Shown in pieces: positions 1 through 5,810 of a DNA stretch of 17,056 nt (position 1 is its first letter; every line of letters starts with the position of its first letter). Origin of the DNA: Anaerolineaceae bacterium UBA700 (GTDB taxonomy: Bacteria > Chloroflexota > Anaerolineae > Anaerolineales > Anaerolineaceae); contig DBMK01000061.1 in assembly GCA_002298885.1 (NCBI GenBank), positions 1 through 17,056 of the forward strand, read 5' to 3'. The notes beneath the pieces were generated by a model. That model searched no databases. It was not told the origin of the DNA and saw nothing but the letters and a program-made list of their open reading frames with translations. A program made the translations under genes and the position numbers.

Positions 1-19
1 GGGGCTGCTACGCAGCCCC
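1..19. other. Perfect hairpin at the window edge
   Basis: An 8-bp perfect stem (GGGGCTGC / GCAGCCCC) with a 3-nt loop occupies the first 19 bases. It is followed on the plus strand by AAAACG, so it has no T tract in the plus direction. It could be the end of an upstream gene's terminator, or a terminator read leftward from the minus strand whose tail lies outside the window. The flanking context is missing, so the role is open. Confidence 0.4.
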
Positions 20-53
20 AAAACGCCTCCGAGGATCGAACAAGGAGGAAACT

Positions 54-797
54 ATGGTGACATACGAAAGCACACGCAGACCCCGGCAGCGGAAAACCTG
101 GGTACAAGGCCTGGCCATCCTGCTTGGGTATGTGCCAGCCGTCATCATATCCGTAGCCAACCAGGCGGGCGGACAGGGGGTTACGCTCCAGGGCATCCTC
201 ACCTACACCACGCTGGGCGCCGGAATCCTGATCGCAGCCATCTTGCTGCTGCTGTGGTTCGTGTGCGGCGAAACGCCCAAAGCGCTCAATTTGAAATCCA
301 GCGCCTGGTGGAAGGACCTCCTGGGCGGCGGCGTGCTGGTTGGGCTGACGCTGCTGGCAAAGTACGCCCTGGACCCCGCGATCGGCCAATACTTCCAACG
401 CGCCTCAGCCAGCCAGAGCGGTCTAGGCAATCTGTTCGCTGAGCTGGCAACAAACCCCCTTTTTCTGGTCCTGTTCCTCGGCCCGGCCTTGTTGATCGGC
501 GTGGCAGGCTTCGAAGAGCTAAGCCGGGTATTTTTCATCACCCGTTGGATGAAGCTATCCTCGGCAAAGCTCTGGCTGGGGGTCGGGGTGGTGCTTTCGG
601 CGGTGTTGTTTGGCCTGGTCCACCTGTATCAAGGCCCAGCAGGAGCCGTCTCGGTGACGCTCAACGGGTTGATCATGGCCGCCTGGTACCTGCGCTTTGG
701 GCGGATTTTTCAACTGATCGCTGCTCATTACCTCTACGATGCCGTCCAATTCGGCATGGTCCTCATCCTGATCTGGAATGGGACTATTCAAATGTAA
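54..797 (+). CDS. CPBP-family (Abi/CAAX-type) intramembrane metalloprotease
   Basis: This is a 247-aa polytopic membrane protein. Its C-terminal half carries the CPBP signature blocks in order: FEELSR at about residues 160-165, FGLVH (FxxxH) at about 185-189, and HYLYD (HxxxD) at about 226-230. In this family the Glu pair and the two His residues line an intramembrane active site. Members cleave membrane substrates or act in bacteriocin self-protection and prenyl-protein-type processing. The start is the ATG directly after AGGAGGAAACT, a near-perfect Shine-Dalgarno. The first motif is EExxR, one residue shorter than the usual EExxxR, so catalysis is not assured. The gene stands alone on the plus strand and its 3' end overlaps the convergent serine hydrolase by 14 bp. 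The substrate is unknown. The family call is good, the activity uncertain. Confidence 0.75.
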   Translation: MVTYESTRRPRQRKTWVQGLAILLGYVPAVIISVANQAGGQGVTLQGILTYTTLGAGILIAAILLLLWFVCGETPKALNLKSSAWWKDLLGGGVLVGLTLLAKYALDPAIGQYFQRASASQSGLGNLFAELATNPLFLVLFLGPALLIGVAGFEELSRVFFITRWMKLSSAKLWLGVGVVLSAVLFGLVHLYQGPAGAVSVTLNGLIMAAWYLRFGRIFQLIAAHYLYDAVQFGMVLILIWNGTIQM

Positions 798-1845
798 AAA
801 CAAACTCATTAACTTTCCGGGCGGGCTCCCAAACGCCGTTTTCCATATTCGACAGGAGGACCACATTGACGTGTTGTTTTGGAAAATAGCGCACGAGTCC
901 ACTTGCACCCGCATTAATCCCGCTCTTCTCACACGAAACCACCTGACCTGCCGGGTCTACAAAGAACTCCAGGCCATAGCCATAAAAATCAGTCCCACTC
1001 TCCAACCCGCGATGACGCACTTGAGGCATGAAGAACGCTTCTGTCAGCCCGGACGAAAGGATTTCCCCCGCCCGCACCGCTCGCAGAAATCGATCTAAAT
1101 CGCTCGCCGTCACGTGCGCCCCGCCGTCCGGCGAGCCGATTGGAGGATATGCGTAAATATTCTTCTTCCAACCGGCAAAATGACCTGCTTCGTCTTGTAG
1201 GGGATCGCACCCCTCGGCGACATCTTCGTGCACCCGATCCATGCGGAAAAAATCAGAGCGCGACATTCCGGCCCGGGCAAAGATGTTCTGGCGCACATAG
1301 TCGCGGTACTTCATCCCGCTGATTTTTTCAATGAGCAAACCCAGCAGGACGTATCCGCAGTTGCAATACCGGCACCCCTGCCCTGGGGGAAAGTTGGGCG
1401 GTTTATGGATAAATTGAGGCAAGAAGTCCGCCGTCTCGGTGACCGCATAGTTGGGTTTGGTTTTCCATAGCTCCTCATAGCTTTCGCCGGCCTCTTCATC
1501 GGCGTCGTCCCCGATGCCAGAACTATGGGTCAACAAGTGAAAAACGGTTACTTCTTTGGAAATGGCAGTGCCCTCTAAATTCAAGAAATCAATCACGCCT
1601 GTATCGAGGGTGAGGCGTTTTTGATCGATCAATTGGAGGACGGCTACCGCCGTGAATAATTTGGTGATCGATGCGGTGTCGAAGCGTGTATCGAGGGTAT
1701 TCTTGATCTTCCAGGCCCGGCTTGCGTAACCGTACGCACCGGCGAATACCTCCCGGCTGGCCTGGGTGATCAAAACGACGCCGGAGAATTTATCCTGCCC
1801 TTCAAGTTCCCGGAAATACTGATTTAGATCGCTTATGCCAGCCAT
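784..1845 (-). CDS. Serine hydrolase, beta-lactamase class C / penicillin-binding-protein-like
   Basis: This 353-aa protein has the class-C beta-lactamase fold signatures. The nucleophile motif SxxK is S59-I-T-K62, followed by a typical HLLTHSSGI block at 103-111. The second catalytic motif YxN is Y160-C-N162, and a third-motif-like region with EKSGINAG lies near the C-terminus. The family covers D-aminopeptidases, esterases and PBP-like hydrolases, and the substrate cannot be read from sequence. No signal peptide or membrane anchor is visible, so it is probably cytoplasmic. The ATG start has an AGGGAGAG ribosome-binding site a few bases upstream. It lies 163 bp downstream of the ABC permease on the same strand and might be the last gene of that unit. 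Its stop overlaps the convergent protease gene. A second member of the same superfamily lies at 11006-12199, but the two are not obviously a recent duplication. Confidence 0.85.
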   Translation of the reverse strand: MAGISDLNQYFRELEGQDKFSGVVLITQASREVFAGAYGYASRAWKIKNTLDTRFDTASITKLFTAVAVLQLIDQKRLTLDTGVIDFLNLEGTAISKEVTVFHLLTHSSGIGDDADEEAGESYEELWKTKPNYAVTETADFLPQFIHKPPNFPPGQGCRYCNCGYVLLGLLIEKISGMKYRDYVRQNIFARAGMSRSDFFRMDRVHEDVAEGCDPLQDEAGHFAGWKKNIYAYPPIGSPDGGAHVTASDLDRFLRAVRAGEILSSGLTEAFFMPQVRHRGLESGTDFYGYGLEFFVDPAGQVVSCEKSGINAGASGLVRYFPKQHVNVVLLSNMENGVWEPARKVNEFVFTFE

Positions 1846-2008
1846 CCATCTCTCCCTGGTGATTGTTCACAGTTGACTTTGGGTTGCCCGCGGCAGCAGC
1901 AAGTCGAGCGAGACGCCCCCGCCATTATCGCGCCTTTTGGGCCAGCAAAAACATACCCGCAGTGGCAAAACTGCTGTCTATCGATCCAGGGAATAGATGG
2001 CTATCCTC
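1846..2008. other. Intergenic gap between ABC permease and serine hydrolase
   Basis: This 163-bp stretch has no convincing ORF, hairpin terminator or promoter. At 1865-1877 it holds GTTCACAGTTGAC, which resembles the TTCACAGTT/GTTGACAG units that make up the ends of the palindromic repeats in the right part of the window. It could be a small remnant of that element, or chance. Confidence 0.3.
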
Positions 2009-2812
2009 TTAGAACTCTTCTCGGCGAAATCGCCAGATGGCTACTCCGACAAACAGCGCACACCACAGTAAGGTAGCGATGATGGGGACCATCGTAGGCA
2101 GCGGTTCGCCCACCGCCAGGTATCCGGCCAGCGGCCCCTTGTCGCCGAAAGGCATCACCAGCCTCCACGGCATGATCATATCCAGCCACGGAAGATACTT
2201 CTGCATCGCCATTCCGATGAACTGCAACGGACCCGACCAGGCTACCAATATGGCGATTCCCAGTACAGGACCCCTCCCATTGAAAAATGTGGCCAGCATT
2301 TGCGCAAGCGTCAGGTAGAAGAAGAGATTGAGGTAGATCAGCCCCACCGCTCCCGCGAAACCAATCCCCGACAGTTGAAACCCATTTCCAGTTGAGAGCT
2401 GGAAATAGGCAAGCGCACCTGGGAGCACGACCCACATAACCAACAAGCCCAGCCCGTTTGCAATGAGCTTCGCCAGGATGAAAGCTGGTCGCCGGAGGGG
2501 TTTCGAGAGCACCCAGGCCGCTGTCCCGGAGTGCCTCTCCCCCAGGATCGAATCCTGGGCCAGACTGATGGCGGCAACAGGTACACAAAGCGCCGCAATA
2601 TCCAGGAAGGCTATGGCGGCATTGCCACCACTCCCACCATCCTGTAGATTCAACGCCATCGTCCCGTTTAGCAGGAGCAGCGCGATCAGGCCCTGCACCC
2701 ACCACCGGCGTGTCCGCCACCATACACCCAGCTCCTTGGCCAGCATGTTGCCCAGGCCCATCCTCCAGCTGCGCTCGCGGCTCGGAACCAGTATAGACAG
2801 GTTAGCGCTCAT
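2009..2812 (-). CDS. ABC-2-type transporter permease
   Basis: A 267-aa integral membrane protein with about six hydrophobic segments (near residues 38-55, 66-92, 106-135, 147-172, 184-206 and 238-256) and a basic C-terminal tail (WRFRREEF). This layout, with a cytoplasmic N-terminus carrying KELGVWWRTRRWW, is typical of ABC-2 exporter permeases. It starts inside the last codons of the ATPase gene (11-bp overlap), so the two are translationally coupled. Its Shine-Dalgarno AGGAGAG sits inside the ATPase coding end. With the ATPase it should form a homodimeric or heteromeric exporter in the cytoplasmic membrane. Substrates of this class are drugs, lipids, antibiotics or polysaccharides, and none can be named here. 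Confidence 0.85.
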   Translation of the reverse strand: MSANLSILVPSRERSWRMGLGNMLAKELGVWWRTRRWWVQGLIALLLLNGTMALNLQDGGSGGNAAIAFLDIAALCVPVAAISLAQDSILGERHSGTAAWVLSKPLRRPAFILAKLIANGLGLLVMWVVLPGALAYFQLSTGNGFQLSGIGFAGAVGLIYLNLFFYLTLAQMLATFFNGRGPVLGIAILVAWSGPLQFIGMAMQKYLPWLDMIMPWRLVMPFGDKGPLAGYLAVGEPLPTMVPIIATLLWCALFVGVAIWRFRREEF

Positions 2813-3764
2813 GGTTGCTCTCCTTTACAATGCTCATAAAAACGTCCTCGAGGTTTTGGGCTTTGCGCCCAAACTCGCAGACCGTGACGCCCCCTCCGGC
2901 CAGCGCCAGAGGCACCAGTTGAGCTTCAGCCAGGTCCGGATTGCCGACCGCGATGCGCCAACTGACGTTCCCGTTCGTAGACAGCGTTTCGATGCCGGTC
3001 ACCCAGGGCTGGCTGCGCAGGCGGGCTTCCACCGCCGCCGCGTCCCCTTTGACAGTCAGGATGAAAGCAGCCGATTGGCCCCAGGCCAGGATCTCCTCGA
3101 TCGGACCCTGGGCTACCAGCGCGCCCTTATTCAGGATGACGACCGTGTCGCTGACGCGCTGGACATCGTCCAGGATATGGGTGGAGTAGAAGATAGTAGT
3201 GTGCTTGCGCAGCCTGGACATCACTTCGAGCACGTCCCGCCGCCCAATCGGGTCGAGGCTGGCGGCAGGTTCATCCAGGATGAGCAGGTCCGGATAGTTC
3301 ACCTGGGCCTGGGCGATGCCCAGGCGCTGTCGTTCGCCGCCCGAGAACCCCCTGACCGGGCGGTCCGCCTTTTCGGCCAATCCCACCAGCTCCAGGGTCT
3401 GCGCCACCCGGTTCTCGATCTCCGCCCTGGGCCCCTCGTAGAAGAAGCGGGAGGTGAAGCGCAGGGTTTCGCGGGCCGTCATGTATTCGTAGAAGCGAGG
3501 TTCCTGAGCCAGGTAGCCGACCCTGCGCCGGATTTCATCGCTTTCGGTCTCAATGTCCTTGCCAAAGACCCGACCGCTGCCCCCGGTCGGCCGCGCCAGA
3601 CCCAGCATCAGCTTGATCGTGGTGGTTTTCCCAGCCCCGTTGGGCCCCAGGAACCCGCAGATTGAATTCCTGGCGACCTTCAGGTCCAGCGATTTGAGCG
3701 CCTGAACGCCCTTGAAAGCCTTGGTCAGGCGGTGTGTCTCGATCACATGGTCAGTAGTATTCAT
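2802..3764 (-). CDS. ABC transporter ATP-binding protein (ABC-2 exporter ATPase)
   Basis: A 320-aa ATPase with every nucleotide-binding motif intact: Walker A GPNGAGKT (G40-T47), Q-loop Q87, signature FSGGERQR (140-147), Walker B LLILDEP with D164-E165, D-loop SLDP, and H-loop H196 in YSTHIL. The ~100 residues after the ATPase core form the C-terminal extension usual in drug- or lipid-export ATPases of the CcmA/DrrA type. The ATG at 3764 follows GAAGGGAA. It is the first gene of a two-gene operon with the permease. Its upstream region (3765-3880) is unusual: it contains a palindrome at 3788-3799, a terminator-like hairpin at 3801-3829 and one copy of the three-copy intergenic element. Expression is therefore probably controlled there. 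Confidence 0.93.
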   Translation of the reverse strand: MNTTDHVIETHRLTKAFKGVQALKSLDLKVARNSICGFLGPNGAGKTTTIKLMLGLARPTGGSGRVFGKDIETESDEIRRRVGYLAQEPRFYEYMTARETLRFTSRFFYEGPRAEIENRVAQTLELVGLAEKADRPVRGFSGGERQRLGIAQAQVNYPDLLILDEPAASLDPIGRRDVLEVMSRLRKHTTIFYSTHILDDVQRVSDTVVILNKGALVAQGPIEEILAWGQSAAFILTVKGDAAAVEARLRSQPWVTGIETLSTNGNVSWRIAVGNPDLAEAQLVPLALAGGGVTVCEFGRKAQNLEDVFMSIVKESNHER

Positions 3765-3787
3765 TAGATTCCCTTCGCTACTAGTAA

Positions 3788-3799
3788 TTTACGCGTAAA
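3788..3799. promoter_or_regulatory. 12-bp perfect palindrome upstream of the ABC operon
   Basis: TTTACGCGTAAA is a perfect dyad 24 bp before the ABC ATPase start codon, with ACTAGT (another 6-bp dyad) next to it at 3780-3785. Palindromes at this position are often repressor operators. No regulator gene for it is recognised nearby, so this is a candidate only. Confidence 0.35.
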
Positions 3800-3800
3800 A

Positions 3801-3829
3801 TCCCCCGGGCGCATCTGGCACCTGGGGGA
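3801..3829 (-). terminator. Terminator-like hairpin in the ABC operon leader
   Basis: On the minus strand TCCCCCAGGTGC pairs with GCGCCCGGGGGA around a 5-nt loop, with one A/C mismatch and one G-U pair. TTTTAC follows at once. It lies only 37 nt before the ABC start codon and more than 70 nt after another good terminator. It may therefore be an attenuator rather than the end of the upstream gene. The hairpin overlaps the conserved part of the three-copy element. Confidence 0.55.
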
Positions 3830-3880
3830 AGTTTGTATTAGGCCAACAGGGTCATTCTTCTAAGCCCGTGGGGTTTACTT
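3812..3880 (-). repeat. Three-copy intergenic element, copy C (upstream of ABC operon)
   Basis: This is one of three related sequences in the window (others at 5107-5174 and 10137-10203). By hand alignment it matches the 5107 copy at about 48 of 69 positions. Read on the plus strand it contains two tandem units beginning TTAGGCC and CTAAGCC, each followed after about four bases by GG and a T-rich tail, about 20-22 bp apart. It ends 48 bp before the ABC ATPase start. The arrangement suits a pair of regulator-binding sites, or a conserved RNA leader, since its left end forms part of the hairpin at 3801-3829. Confidence 0.65.
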
Positions 3881-3900
3881 CATTGTTGACCAGGTAAAAT

Positions 3901-3932
3901 ACCGGGTGCTCCCCAGCGGGGGAGCACCCGGT
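3901..3932 (-). terminator. Rho-independent terminator of the 12-TM membrane protein gene
   Basis: A perfect 14-bp stem (ACCGGGTGCTCCCC and its complement) closes a 4-nt loop. Read on the minus strand it is followed by ATTTTACC. It lies 57 bp after the stop codon of the membrane protein gene at 3989, so it should end that transcript. Confidence 0.75.
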
Positions 3933-3988
3933 GCTTTCATACCAGCGTCAGGGCCAACCCTTCGCTTTGACTCGGCCTCTGGCCCGGT

Positions 3989-5002
3989 TCACGCCCTGAC
4001 TTCGGGCGGCGGTTGGCCAGCCGCAAGTTTCTTCCGGGTAAATAAGGTCACCAGAAGCATACTTCCGGTAACGATCATCACCGCAGCCGGCCACATTTCC
4101 TGGAACCGGCTGCCCAGGATGAAAGCCAGGACAGCGATACCCAGCATGCCTGCCGCCGGGTACCTGGCCCAGCCGGTGGGTTGGTTTTTACGGAGCAGCC
4201 AGAGGATCCCAAAAGTAGCTGCAAATCCCAGGAAAAGCACCCAGATGTAAACGCCGAAGGACCACGTATAGGGAAGCGCAGGATAATCCGCGTGCGGGAT
4301 CAGGGTCTCCATGATAGCCACCAGACCGAAGCTGGCGAAGGCGCCGCCCGGGATGACCGCCCACCAGTTATTTTTTGCCCAGAAGTAAATGGCGAAGAAA
4401 CACAGGGCAAACAAGAACAGAAAGGCTGGTCCGGTCAGGTCCGCGTTTTCATAGGTGACAACAGAGACCAGGGGCATGGTGCCAACGACTGCCAGGATCA
4501 CGGCTGAGATAAGCGCCCAGTGCTTGCTGCGGTCAGAGAGGTAGATTACCAGGAAGGGCAAGGCGGCGGCATAAAGGGCCAGCGCGGCGACGGTTCCTCC
4601 TTGAACACGATCATCAATTGCGATGATGATGGTCAAAGCCGCCAGAATGTTTGCCGGGATGAGCAAACCCCAACGCTTGCGATCCAGGGCAAAACCAACG
4701 TAGAATGGCAGAGCAGTGCTGGCCAGGATGGATACACCCGCGACGGGAGAATTTTCCATTCCGCTGATTTCCATCCCCAGGCTCAAGGCCAGGGCGGCGC
4801 AGAACAGGGCCGGGAAGAGCCAGGCCCATTTCCTGACCCCATCCAGAATGTAAGTCAGGATGAAAGCAGCGCTGATAACTGCGAAGAAGCCTAACTTAAC
4901 TTGCTGCGAGAGATGCTCGAAGTCAATAGATCCTCCCAACAGACCTCCGCCTGCCAGGATGAACGCCATCCCCCAAAAAGCATAGATAATTTTTGTTTTC
5001 AT
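3989..5002 (-). CDS. Polytopic membrane protein with internal ~51-residue repeat, function unknown
   Basis: This is a 337-aa protein with about 12 hydrophobic segments, and I do not recognise its family. It has a clear internal repeat: a short basic loop, then a Trp, then A/G-L-hydrophobic-P at the start of a membrane span. Copies sit at R57-K58-W59 to P64, R110-W111 to P116, K160-H161-W162 and N212-W213-W214 to P218, spaced about 51 residues, with a weaker one at W278-P282. This suggests a two-helix unit duplicated several times. The start is set at 5002, where GGAGCG precedes the ATG. The frame stays open upstream to 5116, but that stretch runs through a terminator-like hairpin and is unlikely to be coding. 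It lies between the two-component system and the ABC exporter, behind its own copy of the three-copy element. A role as a membrane partner or target of that system is a guess. Confidence 0.8.
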   Translation of the reverse strand: MKTKIIYAFWGMAFILAGGGLLGGSIDFEHLSQQVKLGFFAVISAAFILTYILDGVRKWAWLFPALFCAALALSLGMEISGMENSPVAGVSILASTALPFYVGFALDRKRWGLLIPANILAALTIIIAIDDRVQGGTVAALALYAAALPFLVIYLSDRSKHWALISAVILAVVGTMPLVSVVTYENADLTGPAFLFLFALCFFAIYFWAKNNWWAVIPGGAFASFGLVAIMETLIPHADYPALPYTWSFGVYIWVLFLGFAATFGILWLLRKNQPTGWARYPAAGMLGIAVLAFILGSRFQEMWPAAVMIVTGSMLLVTLFTRKKLAAGQPPPEVRA

Positions 5003-5097
5003 TTTTCGCTCCATTTGAACTCGATTGTAGAGTTTTGACGTAAAGGCCGGTCCCGCGTCACGGCTCGTACCGTTGAGCTTATTGTAGGAAAAGAAAA

Positions 5098-5122
5098 CAC
5101 CAGGCACATCGGTCACCTGGTG
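5098..5122 (-). terminator. Terminator-like hairpin after the response regulator gene
   Basis: CACCAGG (5098-5104) and CCTGGTG (5116-5122) form a perfect 7-bp stem with an 11-nt loop. On the minus strand it is followed by TTTTCTTTTCC. It is 46 bp beyond the response regulator stop and 95 bp before the membrane protein start. It may end the kinase/regulator transcript or attenuate the next one. Its loop side, with CCAGGTG and GATG, is shared with the hairpin at 3801-3829. Confidence 0.6.
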
Positions 5123-5174
5123 AAAAATTGGGTTAGCCAGTGGGATTATTTTTTTAGACCAGCGGGGATTACTT
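5107..5174 (-). repeat. Three-copy intergenic element, copy A (upstream of 12-TM gene)
   Basis: This copy overlaps the last two codons and the stop codon of the response regulator gene and extends toward the membrane protein gene. It shows the internal tandem structure best: TTAGCCAGTGGGATTATT at 5133-5150, then TTAGACCAGCGGGGATTACT at 5154-5173, a direct repeat with a 21-bp period. Right-hand parts of copies A and B agree at about 29 of 40 positions by hand alignment. It ends 105 bp before the membrane protein start. Confidence 0.65.
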
Positions 5175-5810
5175 TACCAACTTATGCTGGATAGCCAGCG
5201 AAATTGCTTCTGCCCGGTTGGAAGCGCTCAATTTGGATAGGATATTACCGACGTGCACCTTGACCGTTGCCCGGCTGACCACCAGGCTCTCAGCAATGTC
5301 AGGGTTGCTATACCCTTTGACCAGCAGAGCCAGTACTTCCAGCTCGCGGCGGGTCAAATCCTTACCCAGGATAGATTCTTCAGCATTGGTTTGGATCAGC
5401 GCCTGGATGGCCTCTGGGGCAAGCGTGGGCTTTCCGGCGTAGGCGCGGCAAATCGCCTGGGCGAGCTCGTCCCCGGTGACATTCTTCAACAGGTACCCGA
5501 TTGCTCCAGCCTGCAAAGCATCCTGAACCAGCTCTTTTTCCTGGAAGCTGGTCAGAGCGATGATCTGCACCTTTGGCCAGCGTTGATGAATGGCGTGTGT
5601 GGCGGCCACCCCGCCCATTTCGGGCATTACCAGGTCCATCAAGATCACATCCGGATGCAGTTGCTCACACAGGTTGACCGCCTCGCGCCCATCCCGCCCT
5701 TCGCCAACCACGATCATATCCGGCCGGTTATTCAAATAAGCCGTCAATCCTTTGCGTACCATGCCATGGTCGTCAACGATAATCACGCGTACTGCCTGCG
5801 ACCCGTTCAT
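5169..5810 (-). CDS. NarL/LuxR-type response regulator
   Basis: A 213-aa two-domain regulator. The N-terminal receiver has the acidic pair D13-D14, phospho-acceptor D59 in DVILMDLVMPEMGG, T87 and K109, all in place. A LuxR/GerE helix-turn-helix at about residues 148-207 carries LTRRELEVLALL and VSRATVKVHVGNILSKL. It should be phosphorylated by the adjacent sensor kinase and bind DNA as a dimer. Its ATG overlaps the kinase stop codon (ATGA), so the pair is co-translated. It is the best local candidate to bind the tandem dyads of the three-copy element, because NarL-type regulators bind short inverted or tandem heptamer-like sites. Its own 3' end lies inside one copy. Confidence 0.95.
   Translation of the reverse strand: MNGSQAVRVIIVDDHGMVRKGLTAYLNNRPDMIVVGEGRDGREAVNLCEQLHPDVILMDLVMPEMGGVAATHAIHQRWPKVQIIALTSFQEKELVQDALQAGAIGYLLKNVTGDELAQAICRAYAGKPTLAPEAIQALIQTNAEESILGKDLTRRELEVLALLVKGYSNPDIAESLVVSRATVKVHVGNILSKLSASNRAEAISLAIQHKLVK

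Noticed and set aside
2463..3665. 400-aa open frame on the plus strand
   Set aside because: It is the antisense of the ABC ATPase and permease, whose motifs are unmistakable. It has no recognisable domains and is rich in Arg, Pro and Gln like other shadows.
5003..5116. Longer N-terminus for the 12-TM protein starting at 5116
   Set aside because: The extra 38 residues run through the hairpin at 5098-5122 and are not membrane-like. A good ribosome-binding site precedes the ATG at 5002.
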